Positions 1 to 31,100 of a stretch of 64,000 nt of DNA are shown here, in pieces. The stretch's first letter is position 1; each line of letters begins with the position of its first letter. Location of the stretch: contig JAJTWR010000078.1 of assembly GCA_021613335.1 (NCBI GenBank), positions 125,001 through 189,000 of the forward strand, read 5' to 3'. This DNA comes from Whitmania pigra. Lineage: Eukaryota > Annelida > Clitellata > Hirudinida > Haemopidae. Position numbers and translations under genes: made by a program. The notes beneath the pieces are model-generated. The model saw nothing but the letters and a program-made list of their open reading frames with translations, made no database searches and had not been told where the DNA came from.

Positions 1-1220
1 TGGGTTTTCATCACTTAATATTCATGACTTTTTAATGTTATGCAAAAGTATTACTTTATTGTTGATGCGCTTAATATTTTTAAAAAACATTGAAATTGTT
101 TTACTATTGTTATTTCTGAAGTTAAATTATCTTAAAAGTATTATAATAATATAATTTCTGAGGTTCAATTATCTCGAAAGTTTATTTGGAAAGTATGTTG
201 TGAGTCATTGTTGACAGAACATCGTAAAGCAGAATCCAATTGCAAACAACTTCCGATGAGTTTATTTAAATTGCCATCGACACATTTAAATAATTAAATA
301 AATAAATAAATTCAAGTTTACACATTAAATAATTTAATAAATTTTAGTTTACTTACATTATTAATGGTTGCATTACAATACGTAATATAAAAAGAGTTGA
401 TATCGTTGCACTAGAGGCTATCTCTCTATACTAACTTTATACTTTAGATTCTAAAGCCAAGGATTTTGTGGTAGCTTTAGACTTTGGTGGCAAGTCATGA
501 ATTTTTAGTTTTCCTACTTGCTCTAGCGGAGGATGTTGTGACCGGACAATTCGTTCAATAAAAACATTAAAACATAAAAGACACATAAACACGATTCAAT
601 AGTTAGACTAATATAAAAACATTCATTAGAATATGTAAATATAGTAAAAACTTTAATTTTAAATGTATATATTTTTAAATCGTGATTGTTAGAAAAGAAA
701 AACATTATATATTTTAAAATTATTTCGTGATTGCTAGATACGAAAAAAATCATCAGTCATCTAGAAATAACCAAAATCACACAAAAACAATGTTTTCAAA
801 TAAAAATAAAAAAATGATTTCATTTCGCGATTTCAAACCATTTAATTAAAACCATTTCATTTGAAATGCTAACCATCACTGATTGTGTTTTTGCAGTAGA
901 GTCGAAATAAAGGGACTTGTGCCATTTGCGAATTTGTGGCTCCTGAATGTAAGAATACTGTATACGATATTATACTTTACTTAACACTTGTTCTCCACAT
1001 AATTTTTAAGAAAAATTACAATAGTTATTATTATTATGCAGCAGTACTTGTTACTCTAATGGTAAAAATATTAAACATTTTGTAGTAATAATTATGTTGT
1101 TAAATAGACAAATATAAAAGTGGCACATTTTTATTTGCACTTGAGGATGTTGATGTCAATCTATCTTTGTAAACTAGGGGTGCTTCGGCTGGTCCTGGTT
1201 GCTTTGGCGCGTTGACTCGA
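1..1220. other. AT-rich non-coding stretch
   Basis: No open frame with protein-like composition, no splice-flanked exon and no recognisable repeat family was seen in this stretch. It could be intergenic or an intron of the Ig gene whose 5' exons are missing. Confidence 0.5.
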
Positions 1221-1267
1221 GGATGGAAGGAAGGATGGATGGATGAATGGATGGATGGATGGATGGA
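1221..1267. repeat. (GGAT)n microsatellite
   Basis: Near-perfect GGAT tetranucleotide tract with a few GGAA and GAAT interruptions. Confidence 0.9.
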
Positions 1268-1604
1268 TTTGTTTTCATATTTCATGTTCCTCTTCCTTAT
1301 TGAAAGTTACAGGAGTTTACAATCCATGAAAAAGTGTTTTTTTCATTTTATTCCACATTTTCCGTGCGTTTCATTTGGAGATAATAATGATTATGATCCT
1401 TGCAAAGGCATTTTTGGAGGTGTTGATGTTTTGAAATATTAAAACATAATCTTGCTATGTCAAAAATTATTAAAAACTCAATAATAAAATAACACTTCTG
1501 CTATTTAATTTCAATATTTAGTAATTAGTCAACACATAACTAAAAATTAGCTAAATTTTACAATATATATCTACGTAATAATATTAGTAATAACATAAGT
1601 ACTT

Positions 1605-1743
<139 letters not shown>

Positions 1744-2978
1744 TAATTTTAATCATAATAATAACGAACATACGAAGGGAAATATTTCATGGTGCAAATG
1801 AAATGCCATGAAACATGATTGGTTGTCGTGAAGGGCTAAAATTATGGCATTAATATGTTCTCATTCGTAATTGAATGTCTGTGAGGATCAAAAGAAGTAA
1901 GTGCATTAAGCAATGAATTGATTCCTGAATTGATGCAATCAGCATTTAAATGCTAGTATTCATTTTCTAACCATGACAAACAGTTTGTTTATTAAATATT
2001 ACAAATACTTTTTTTATTAAATATTACCAATAGTTTTAACTATTAAATATCGAACATTATTGCTGAACATAAACATGTTATTGTGAAAGTAAATTGTTTG
2101 CATTTGAGTTTCTTCTGCTTTTGTTGTTGTTGATGTTGTTGGTTGTTTTTCTATGCAAAATGTTTCTCTTAAATGACCGGTTTCTCGGATCCGTTCCACT
2201 TATCACGTCACGCTCCAGTGAACATCTCTGTGGCGGAAGTCAAACCAACTGTAAACAAAAAACAAAAAGTAAAAAGTAAAAGTACCTCGAGGGTTGTATC
2301 GATGGGCCCCTCTTCAACTGACCAGATGGGAAGAAAACAATAACCTCGATAAAAATGTGTATCTATTGATTTTTATGTCGATGATGATGTTGATAATAAC
2401 AGCAACAACAACATTAATAATAATAATATTAATAATAATATAATGTTAAATAAAAAATTATTTATTTATCAACACATAACAGACAACAACAACTCTATCG
2501 ACGAGGATAATAAAATAAAGATGACAATGATTTTAAAAATGTGTCAATATAATTACTGATTATTAAATAATTGCTAATAACATTAATATCTAGTAAAGAA
2601 TTATTTATGAATAATAAATAAAGATATTAGTAATGAATAATGTGAATGTATAGGTTAGAATGACCCTAAGCATATGTCTTCAATCTCAGGCAGCAATCAA
2701 GATGTGACGTCATGGCCGCTCCTAAATTGCTCTCAGTCATTCGTTCATCATTCCGTCACAAAATAATGATAACTCTTTCAATAATGGTGACGTTGACGGT
2801 TGTGGTGATTATGATTATGATGACGATGTCTTTTGCGATGATGATTACACAGACCTGCAATATTTAGATACTTCAACATTGATAATGATTATAACGATTT
2901 TAAGGCTGATGAATCCATGTAAATCCTCATATGTTTAATGGTGAAGGTGATGATGACGATGACGACGGCTATGATGGT
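1744..2978. other. AT-rich non-coding stretch
   Basis: Nothing gene-like was recognised. There are short imperfect AAT runs around 2,400-2,450 and a GAT/GAC-rich patch around 2,800-2,970. Confidence 0.5.
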
Positions 2979-3128
2979 TTGGCGTGCAAGTTGGCCTAAG
3001 GCGAAGGACGGAAAAAGCAACAGTTCTTGAGTGTCGTGTTCGCAACCCACGCTTGCACCGGAACAAGATGCCCATGGGGTACGTCGCTATTGAAATGATT
3101 GATCTCCAATGATGCTTAGGTTCGTGGT
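2979..3128 (+). repeat. Diverged tRNA-derived SINE copy
   Basis: The segment starts with ggcgtgcaagttggcc, and a tgttcgcaaccc B-box-like motif follows about 60 bp later. Order and spacing match the clearer copies at 21,277 and 22,724, including the GATGCCCATGGG stretch that corresponds to their GCCCTTGGGAAG. It is diverged, so the edges are approximate. Confidence 0.55.
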
Positions 3129-3130
3129 GC

Positions 3131-3642
<512 letters not shown>

Positions 3643-4984
3643 GACGAAAGGCATCTTCAAGGCAGCAACATCTCGAAGGTAATTGACTCCAAATAATTTT
3701 CCACGTGACGAGACATAAAAATACGACGTGTTCAGTCAAGCGAACATAATCGAGGGCGGGAATTTCACGAGATCTTCAATTTCTAGCACTTACTCATAGA
3801 GATCAGAGTTGTTTTGTTTTATATTATTTCTTTCAGTTTATAAGATATTTTCAATAAAATAAGAAGAAATAATTTTATATTTTTAATGCCAAGTTATTTC
3901 AATATGTTTAGATTTATTATAGCTTTCACAACTTCATAAATTATTTTTAAAAAATAACATTATAAATTTTTCAGTTTGCCACCATTTAGACTTTGAACTG
4001 CAATTTCCAGGGCAAAAATAGAAAATAATACTTGCAATTTAAACAAGAATAACTGATGGTAAAATCATAACAAAAATCATGATCAAAATTACTTATCCAG
4101 TGTAAAATGTCAACACAGATTCCAATAAAATTATGAAATAAATAAACACCAGAATGTGCGCAAATTGTTTTCAAATGTTGAATATTTAATTATTTAATAA
4201 ATATATTAAGAATATTGAATAGATAAAATTAAAAAATGAATTCAATTTAATCAGGATGAAATCTTAAATAGCGTGATGCTTCTTATCGCAGGATTGCAAC
4301 TGACAGTTAAAAACAGTCTCGAGCTAGGAATTGAACACGGCATTCTCCGACCAATGACTCTCAATCAAAACCAATCACCTATGGTCATGCCAACGATCAA
4401 TCACTTGCTCAAGAAAAAATTACAAAACCTGCACTTTTAGAAGGATGCATTTTAGAATTAAATTAAATGAGTTTATTCTTATTATTAATTGAAATTAAAA
4501 TGGACCCAAACCAAAACAAGCACAGATTTAAATTCAGTGATTGTTGGTTTGTGTGTTAATGTTTTTTTTTTATTTATTCCTAAAATTTTAATTTTACAGC
4601 AGAAAATTTTAAAGTTGGCTTATTTTAAGCAACAGAAGACATGATCGTTTAATCCTTCTATTTTGTTAATTTTTGGAGAAATATTTTTATTTTTGCACTG
4701 GAAAAGTAGCAAAGAGGATGTTGTGGCTCGCTATTGCGTCTGATTCACTTTTAGTTGAATGAATGATTTTTTTTGTTATTTATATATATATATATATATA
4801 TATATTTTTGAATGAATGATTTAAAGTCGACGTTCCTTTAAAGGAAAATTGGCAGAATGCATATTAGTTTTATGTCTGCTTGCAAGGTGGCGCCATTATA
4901 ATCTTATTAAAATTATTATACCTTCATTTCACTGAGTAATGTTAACTTATTAATAAATTATATTTCTGAAAATCAATGCTGGTT
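3643..4984. other. AT-rich non-coding stretch with a (TA)n tract
   Basis: No coding signal was recognised. A pure TA run lies at about 4,781-4,806. Confidence 0.5.
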
Positions 4985-5525
4985 TTTTCGAGATGGATGT
5001 TACAAGTTTTATGGGAAAAGAGTGTAAGAGGTGTTACCATTCGTGAGGCTGTGGAAGAAGCTGAGTCACATTGTGATCCAAAATCTATTGCTATTCTTAT
5101 ATACGGCTATACCAGTAAGTAGGGGTCTCGGATGGTGATGTTTAAGATATTCCAGCTAGTTTGTCATGCAATGATGCCATTTTTGAGACAGCAGTGAATA
5201 TGAAGTAGAATGTTTTTCTTCAAGTGGCAATAACTGCGAATCTTCAAAAGACTCGGACGACAGCGAAATTGATAGTGTCAAAGAAAAAACAGGAAAGCAA
5301 AAAGTAACATCTGAATGAAAAATAACAAAGAAGTCGAAGAAAGTCTGACTTTTCAATTTGTTTACCTCAAGGTTTTGTACTTCAAAGTCTCAGTGATTCT
5401 CGACAGGAACTAATTCTCATTCAAGTTGTCGCTGAGGTTCTTTGATGACAAAATGTTAAATTTGAACGTTGAACAAACTCTTTTGTATGTAACGCGTGAT
5501 CGAAATCATAAAAAGGCTGCACTAT
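4985..5525 (+). pseudogene. piggyBac (PGBD-like) transposase N-terminal relic
   Basis: Two degenerate stretches in different frames resemble the N-terminal half of piggyBac-derived transposases. The first (about 5,037-5,110) reads REAVEEAESHCDPKSIAIL, like the acidic leader that ends in a xIAILPP-type motif. The second (about 5,432-5,515) reads FFDDKMLNLNVEQTLLYVTR, matching the conserved FF-D-x-hydrophobic-x-x-h-V-x-x-T-N-x-YA-x-x-K block just before the catalytic core. Stops and frameshifts separate them, and no DDD catalytic region was found. The assignment rests on motif memory only. A protein-profile search with the DDE_Tnp_1_7 family would decide it. Confidence 0.5.
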
Positions 5526-5782
5526 TATAGAGGAGAAATATGCTTCAATGAATGTGATATAAAACAACATTACTTCACTTTAAGCACATTATCTTGTGTA
5601 ACAATGTTCCTTTATAAGAAATATACGTCTACCTTGAAAAGTAATGCGGCAATAAAGAAAAATTTATTGTTTTGGCTTCATTTCATATTGGTTTATCAGG
5701 TTTTTGAATAATTTGATGATTGCTAATATTTAACGGCATGAGGAAAGAAAAGGGTTAAACAAATTATAATTTATTTCTTGTT

Positions 5783-5886
5783 TTTAATTTAATTCACTTG
5801 TTATTCAATTTAATTCACTTGTTATTCAATTGAATTCATTTGTTATTCAATTTAATTCACTTGTTTTCAATTTAATTCACTTAATA
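5783..5886. repeat. Short tandem repeat, period about 22 bp
   Basis: Four to five imperfect copies of a unit like ttcacttgttattcaattta lie head to tail. Confidence 0.85.
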
Positions 5887-6771
5887 CAATAATAATAATA
5901 CAATGTCATTATTCAGTCAAAATGAGATGACTGAGAAAACTTCGACAGAAACAATTGTACGTAAATAGAGATGAAATGTTCGATAATGTTGATAACAATT
6001 CAGCAGTTTTTGCACTTTTCATGATGAAGCACAAATTTTTTTTAAGGTGAAATATTTTCTTTTCCAGTGGAAATCAATATGGAGAAATTCTTTAATATTT
6101 TACAGAAATGATAATAATAAGGTTTTTAGTTTATAAACAATATTATTAATAAATGAGTTTAACAAAAAATAAAGTTATATCGATTAAAGTAAATTGGGAA
6201 ATCTCTGAAGTCGTAAAAGCGACAAAAGATTAAAAGTAGCACACAATGAATGGTTTGCAAGCGATGGTTCAACTCCTATCTCTTCCATCCACATGTCTCC
6301 TAATCAGTAGATTTATGCTTTCAAAAACAAACAATTTGCAACACAATGGATCGAAACCATGCGTGTTTACTGGAGCATGGAAATGGTTCCAGTTCAACGA
6401 AATTCATCCAAGTTTTTTTCGGTGTAAGGGCAGAATGCTTTTAAAATCAAGGACAAAAATATAGAAACTAAAAAATTATGAATACACCCTCAGACAATTT
6501 AAGTGTAAGCGATTTGTATCTTAATTACAACGATTTGAAATTAATTGATCAAACGATGACAAAAAATCTAAAACAAGCGAACTTGCAAAGGCCAACGAAT
6601 TGATGTGGCGCAAAAAATTACTTTCGATGATTGCTCGGTGATATTGGAATAGATTTCCTCAGTGGTTCCATTTTATGGAGCTTGGACACGTGACTAAGTC
6701 CTCTGCATCACCATCCATTCTTCCGTGTATTCAGCTATTCCAGCCAATTACAGGCACAATAATATTTGCAC
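5887..6771. other. Non-coding stretch
   Basis: No exon or transposon was recognised. Any upstream Ig exons expected for the gene at 6,969 were searched for here and not found. Confidence 0.45.
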
Positions 6772-6782
6772 ATAATAATAAC

Positions 6783-6834
<52 letters not shown>

Positions 6835-6844
6835 TAATAATAAT
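6772..6844. repeat. (AAT)n microsatellite
   Basis: AAT array ending about 125 bp upstream of the first recognised Ig exon. Confidence 0.95.
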
Positions 6845-6968
6845 AAAAACTAAAATTTTAACAACATCCCCATCTTTATTTTGTAAGTCAATTATTACGA
6901 CATGCAATTATAAAAGCATTCATTTTGATTATTAAAATATAAAATTATAATATTATAATTTCCTGCAG

Positions 6969-24104
<17,136 letters not shown>

Positions 24105-24724
24105 CGCCAGCATCGGAATTGTTAGGTTCATCAACCACTTGAAACTGTTCAACGTTTTCGTCAATGTTATCATCAACAGTTGATTAATGACGTCATCGTA
24201 ATTTATAATTTGATTGTAAATTACAACTAATTTCAATCATTGGTAGAGTAATTGATGTAACTTATTTTGTGGAGTTTTACGTTGACCGATGTAAAGACAT
24301 CCTATCTCATTTAATGTGCTCCTGCGTGGGGATCACCTGCCAATCGCGTCCGCTGAAAGAGGCCACGTGATGTAAGCAACCCGTGTTTAAATTTTGCAAT
24401 ATTTTGCATCGGAGGCTGAGGCCTTGGAATTCGGCGCGAGATTAAAGATTATTCATGGATTCTTTGTACATAGTTGTCAAATACTTTACATGTTCTGTAT
24501 ACTTCATCTTGATTTTTTTTGTCGAATAAATTATTTAGTGAAACAAACTAAAAACAATTTAGAATGATCCAGCTAAAACATGAGAGGCAGTGTTACGAAA
24601 ACTTCAACGTCCAGGTTTTCCGACTCATTTCTTTTTTCTCGAATTAATAAAATAATTCATTAATAAAATGTCATTACGAATTGCAAACAATGACCAATTA
24701 GATTTTTATGAATATATTTTTTTA
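24105..24724. other. 3' flank of the Ig gene
   Basis: No other gene was seen. It probably contains the 3' UTR. A tcgaataaattatt run at about 24,523 contains AATAAA and could serve as a polyadenylation signal. Confidence 0.5.
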
Positions 24725-24797
24725 GACATCTAATTCCCCCTATCTCTATCATCTCATTCACCACCGCCAAATCCCTGATCACCTTTGCTCATCTTCT
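24725..24797 (-). mobile_element. 3' end fragment of the restriction-endonuclease LINE
   Basis: agacatctaattccccctat, then ctctatcatctcattcacca and gatcacct match 38,314-38,385, the 3' end of the minus-strand LINE below. The flanking part up to 24,985 contains a plus-strand frame with ELFKRYLKTYIF, which resembles the C-terminus of LINE reverse transcriptases. That second assignment is weak. Confidence 0.65.
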
Positions 24798-24990
24798 ACA
24801 ATTCACCTTCACCAAAAAGTCCACAAATCATCCATAGTCAACCAAGGAACAACCTGTTTCCCATCACTTGGTCTCAGCCGACAATCGAGCTCTTCAAGCG
24901 CTATCTGAAGACCTATATCTTCAGGACATCCAGCTGTCCAGACAAGGTGCTTCTGACGTTACACTTACGGCGCCCATAGAAAAGATCTGC

Positions 24991-25634
<644 letters not shown>

Positions 25635-26439
25635 ACATGTGTGATCTTTAAATTTATTACATTCACAAACATAATGCACCCTAAATTCACTTTAACATAA
25701 GTTCCGCTCATTCACAAATTCTGTATTTTGAAATTCAGAAAACGTCCAACAATGGCTGTAAAGTACTGATTCACTTTCGAGAATTTTTCAGAGTTTGCTT
25801 AGCAGAACCATTAAAAGATGCCAATTAAAAGAATTAAGACATTTGCCAAGCTAAGTCTACAAATGCGATGTCTACATATTTTTAACAAACGCTTAAATAA
25901 CACATGAACCATGAGATACATGCTTTGGCTTCTCTACGGGTATTGTCAAAATATTGCATAAAACTGAAATCTAATCAAGAAGAGCATCAATAATTGTTGT
26001 AATTCAAATGAATTAAATGGCTTTACGAGAAATGTGCCTCAACAATTAAATTGCTTTGTCTTTTTCAAAATCATTCTGTATTCTCGATGTTTAGCTGAAA
26101 AAGTCAAGGTTATAATCGAACCGAAAGATATAAAATTGGGTTGCATAAATTTAGCTCAGGTTCAAGAATCACGCAATTTTTATATTAAATTACTGTTGAT
26201 TTTGACTTATCCCAAATATCCTTTATATCATTCACAAAATCTTATTTCATTAATAATATACAATAAAGCTTAGCAATAAAATTAGAATTTTATTGGGATT
26301 TCATCGACAAATGCCTTTGTTGTTTTTCGAAGTTATCGCTGATGAGCATGAGGTCTCTTCCTGCCCAGAAAATACTTTTTATTGGGCTCTATATAAATTG
26401 TTCCAAAACTCCCTTACGTAAAATAAATAATGTTATATA

Positions 26440-26766
26440 ATTTGCATTATTGTAGTTGGTTTCTGGAAAGATTTAATGATATCGAAAAAGGACAAATAAA
26501 GGCCTTTAATGATTTGAATTTGTCAATTTCAGAGATTTCTAGAATGTTAATCGATCCAGAAAGGTTTTACGACTTCATTTCTAATGCAGAAAAAATGGAT
26601 TCTGAGAGAATTATTGATATTTTTCTGGAATCACGCTTTATTTTATGTGATATCTTACCAGGACTTTTGAATTTTTAGCAAAAAGTGTTTATTGTAATGT
26701 TTAGCAAGAATGTGCTGCAGATTTTGAAATTAGTGTCACTCTACAAACTTAAAAAACTGAAACAAT
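26440..26766 (+). pseudogene. BTB/BACK pseudogene fragment, copy A
   Basis: A short frame reads DPERFYDFISNAEKMDSERI and IDIFLESRF, then after a stop KNVLQILKLVSLYKLKKL. These correspond to FETVLAFIYG, MDYERIVDILQVSHYF and SKNVLQIFEVASCYSITKLA in the BTB gene at 58,132. The preceding GQIKAFNDLNLSISEISRML resembles the helix-turn-helix of a Tc1 transposase, so the relic may be a chimera. Most of the BTB domain is missing. The same fragment is at 50,656-50,909. Confidence 0.75.
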
Positions 26767-26823
26767 GTGCAGGTTGGAGGAATGGGTGAATGCATGCGAT
26801 ATGCCTCCGCATAAGGCGCTAAA
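26767..26823 (+). repeat. SINE fragment, internally deleted
   Basis: tgcaggttggaggaatggg followed directly by cctccgcataaggcgct. Copy B has about 90 more bases between these parts (50,910-51,053). Confidence 0.75.
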
Positions 26824-27870
26824 ATCTTGCTGAAATTCATGTTGTTTTGCTTCAGCAAAAGGAAGGAGATGATCCTTGAGCATTTTGATGTACTTCTGAG
26901 AGTCCTGCCTCCCTTTCAAAAGCACCAGTTCCGTCCTCCCAAAATGCTGAAATTCCTCCCCATACCATCACAGAGCCTCCTCCGTGTTTTCTGCTAAAAA
27001 AAACATCTCTTTCTTTTCTAAGGTCATGCCAGTAGTATTTATAGTCATCTGGACCATCAAGGTTGAATTTTTTTTCATCTGTGAAAGTTACGCGTTCCCA
27101 TCTTTCGTTGTAGCTGACCATCTCTTTGGCCCAGAAGAGGCGTTTTTCTTGTGATGGACTTTCAACGCTGGAGCTCGCTTTCGCATTTCGTATTTCGACT
27201 GTCCACTTGGATTAAGATAATTGCAGACTGTCCTAACATAGACATCCAAGTCCAGCTTATCTTTTAGCTGTTTACACGAATATTCCCCTTGTGAAGCCTC
27301 CCTGATGAGACGTCTCTGAATCTGATTCGAGAGTTTTTTCGGTCCTCCGCCCTTGTACTTCTTCCCATATGAGTCTGGATCATCCAAAAAACATTTGATG
27401 AAAGCTCTTGACCTATTCAACTCATTTACAATCTTTCTTATTGAATAGTTTGCCTTCCTAAAAGCCTTAACTTGTCCTCTTTCTCCTTCTGTCAAACCTG
27501 CTTTCTACTCCATGATGAAATGAATGTAAAAGGAAGTTTTGAATTTCACACTCCTTTATATAGCCTTCTTAATGACAATTTAATGTTTGATCTTTCCAAT
27601 AAGCCCTTGAAATTGATGAAACGAGCCCAAAACGGAAACTGTCGTAATAATATTTCCAGGACAAAAATGGTTCATTTGCATAAATTACGGGAACCATTAA
27701 CCCACATGAAAGGAAATTTTGCACCATGTTTACAAATGGTGTTTTATATAATTGCTGAAAATTTTAGCAAGATATGTTAATTTGTAAGCAAATTATCCAC
27801 AAAAAGTGGGAATGTCGTAACAATATTTCTAGCACCTTAAATTTATCACACTTTGTGTGATTAGAAGCCA
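26824..27870 (-). mobile_element. Tc1-like transposon remnant in copy A
   Basis: It occupies the interval that is contiguous SINE and flank in copy B. The transposase reads on the minus strand from a decayed ATG near 27,513. The left end is truncated inside the conserved FQQDNAPIH motif, so one terminal inverted repeat is missing. The right part contains the repeated motif gtcgtaa-aatattt at about 27,642 and 27,814, which suggests subterminal repeats. Confidence 0.8.
26830..27513 (-). pseudogene. Tc1-like transposase, truncated and frameshifted
   Basis: The start codon is followed by TAG at codon 3. The N-terminal helix-turn-helix is recognisable (ERGQVKAFRKANYSIRKIVN, then DPDSYGKKYKGGGPKKLS). 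After a frameshift near 27,100 the first catalytic Asp block follows (VTFTDEKKFNLDGPDDYKYY), with HGGGSVMVWGGISAF. A second frameshift follows near 26,930. The element stops at HEFQQD, the second catalytic Asp. The third acidic residue is absent. It is certainly inactive. Confidence 0.92.
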
Positions 27871-28085
27871 TTAAATGTTATTAGACACGAAAAGGCACTG
27901 CTGTCCAGCCCAAAGAAGTTATTTCCTTTTAAAATTTAAATTTTTTATTATAATCTTTCACGCATGTTTACCATTTGAATATTTAGAGTAGGATCAGTAT
28001 TGAAAGTTTGTGCCTTTCTCTTTATCTTTAAGCGCTTTTAACTTGTAAATGCAAAGAAATTCCATAAGTTTTGGGATGCATCAAC

Positions 28086-28091
28086 TTTATT
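28086..28091 (-). promoter_or_regulatory. AATAAA polyadenylation signal, repeat gene A
   Basis: AATAAA on the minus strand about 62 bp past the stop codon. A matching AATAAA lies at the corresponding place in copy B. Confidence 0.6.
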
Positions 28092-28152
28092 CCATTAAAT
28101 CAAAATAATCAAAATAAGCCCAAAAAGTTACGTTCAAGACACAAATTGAAGT

Positions 28153-31100
28153 TCAAAGAGAACGGACCGACGACAGCAGCAATAAGGCTCCAATCCACAG
28201 TACATTGAGCGGGCAGAGACTGCTTCCTGAAGTAGTCCATTCAGTGGTGATATCGATGGTTTTGGAAGGCTCATTCGAGATCGGCTCAGGCTTCGTAACG
28301 ACGCTGACTTCGGTTGTTGAAGGCTCTGGAATAGTCGCATTCGAGATCGGCTCTGTTACAGTAGCATTCGAGATCGGCTCGGGAGTTGTCACATTCGAGA
28401 TCGGCTCTGTTACAGTCGCATTCGAGATCGGCTCTGTTACAGTCGCATTCGAGATCGGCTCTGTTACAGTCGCATTCGAGATCGGCTCTGTACAGTCGCA
28501 TTCGAGATCGGCTCTGTTACAGTCCCATTCGAGATCGGCTCGGTTACAGTCGCATTCGAGATCGGCTCGGTTACAGTCGCATTCGAGATCGGCTCTGTTA
28601 CAGTCGCATTCGAGATCGGCTCGGTTACAGTCGCATTCGAGATCGGCTCTGTTACAGTCGCATTCGAGATCGGCTCGGGTGTTGTCACATTCGAGATCGG
28701 CTCTGTTACAGTCGCATTCGAGATCGGCTCTGTTACAGTCGCATTCGAGATCGGCTCTGTTACAGTCGCATTCGAGATCGGCTCGGGTGTTGTCACATTC
28801 GAGATCGGCTCTGTTACAGTCGCATTCGAGATCGGCTCTGTTACAGTCGCATTCGAGATCGGCTCGGGAGTTGTCCACATTCGAGATCGGCTCTGTTACA
28901 GTCGCATTCGAGATCGGCTCTGTTACAGTCGCATTCGAGATCGGCTCTGTTACAGTCGCATTCGAGATCGGCTCTGTTACAGTCGCATTCGAGATCGGCT
29001 CTGTTACAGTCGCATTCGAGATCGGCTCGGGTGTTGTCACATTCGAGATCGGCTCTGTTACAGTCGCATTCAAAATCGGCTCTGTTACAGTCGCATTCGA
29101 GATCGGCTCGGGAGTTGTCACATTCGCGATCGGCTCTGTTACAGTCGCATTCGAGATCGGCTCTGTTACAGTCGCATTCGAGATCGGCTCTGTTACAGTC
29201 GCATTCGAGATCGGCTCTGTTACAGTCGCATTCGAGATCGGCTCTGTTACAGTCGCATTCGAGATCGGCTCTGTTACAGTCGCATTCGAGATCGGCTCTG
29301 TTACAGTCGCATTCGAGATCGGCTCGGGAGTTGTCACATTCGCGATCGGCCTGTTTACAGTCGCATTCGAGATCGGCTCTGTTACAGTCGCATTCGAGAT
29401 CGGCTCTGTTACAGTCGCATTCGAGATCGGCTCTGTTACAGTCGCATTCGAGATCGGCTCTGTTACAGTCGCATTCGAGATCGGCTCTGTTACAGTCGCA
29501 TTCGAGATCGGCTCTGTTACAGTCGCATTCGAGATCGGCTCTGTTACAGTCGCATTCGAGATCGGCTCTGTTACAGTCGCATTCGAGATCGGCTCTGTTA
29601 CAGTCGCATTCGAGATCGGCTCTGTTACAGTCGCATTCGAGATCGGCTCTGTTACAGTCGCATTCGAGATCGGCTCGGGTGTTGTCGCATTCGAGATCGG
29701 CTCGGGTGTTGTCACATTCGAGATCGGCTCTGTTACAGTCGCATTCGAGATCGGCTCTGTTACAGTCGCATTCGAGATCGGCTCTGTTACAGTCGTATTC
29801 GAGATCAGCTCGGGTGTTGTCGCATTCGAGATCGGCTCTGTTACAGTCGCATTCGAGATCGGCTCGGGTGTTGTCACATTCGAGATCGGCTCTGTTACAG
29901 TCGCATTCGAGATCGGCTCTGTTACAGTCGCATTCGAGATCGGCTCTGTTACAGTCGCATTCGAGATCGGCTCTGTTACAGTCGCATTCGAGATCGGCTC
30001 TGTTACAGTCGCATTCGAGATCGGCTCTGTTACAGTCGCATTCGAGATCGGCTCTGTTACAGTCGCATTCGAGATCGGCTCGGGAGTTGTCACATTCGAG
30101 ATCGGCTCTGTTACAGTCGCATTCGAGATCTGCTCTGTTACAGTCGCATTCGAGATCGGCTCTGTTACAGTCGCATTCGAGATCGGCTCTGTTACAGTCG
30201 CATTCGAGATCGGTTCGGTTACAGTCGCATTCGAGATCGGCTCTGTTACAGTCGCATTCGAGATCGGCTCGGGTGTTGTCGCATTCGAGATCGGCTCTGT
30301 TACAGTCGCATTCGAGATCGGCTTGGGTGTTGTCACATTCGAGATGGGCTCGGGTGTTGTCACATTCGAGATGGGCTCTGTTACAGTCGCATTCGAGATC
30401 TGTTCGGATACTGTCGCATTCGAGATCGGCTCTGTTACAGTCGCAGTCGATATCTGCTCTGTTACAGTCGCATTCGAGATCGGCTCTGTTACAGTCGCAT
30501 TCGAGATCGGCTCTGTTACAGTCGCATTCGAGATCGGCTCTGTTACAGTCGCATTCGAGATCGGCTCTGTTACAGTCGCATACGAGATCGGCTCGGGTGT
30601 TGTCACATTCGAGATCGGCTCTGTTACAGTCGCATTCGAGATCGGCTCGGGTGTTGTCACATTCGAGATCGGCTCTGTTACAGTCGCATTCGAGATCGGC
30701 TCTGTTACAGTCGCATTCGAGATCGGCTCTGTTACAGTCGCATTCGAGATCGGCTCTGTTACAGTCGCATTCGAGATCGGCTCTGTTACAGTCGCATTCG
30801 AGATCGGCTCGGGTGTTGTCGCATTCGAGATCGGCTCTGTTACAGTCGCATTCGAGATCGGCTCGGGTGTTGTCACATTCGAGATCGGCTCTGTTACAGT
30901 CGCATTCGAGATCGGCTCTGTTACAGTCGCATTCGAGATCGGCTCTGTTACAGTCGCATTCGAGATCGGCTCTGTTACAGTCGTATTCGAGATCAGCTCG
31001 GGTGTTGTCGCATTCGAGATCGGCTCTGTTACAGTCGCATTCGAGATCAGCTCGGGTGTTGTCGCATTCGAGATCGGCTCTGTTACAGTCGCATTCGAGA

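Noticed and set aside
26034..26273. 79-codon plus-strand frame (MPQQLNCFVFF)
   Set aside because: It is not conserved in frame in the duplicated segment at 46,540-46,740, where indels disrupt it.
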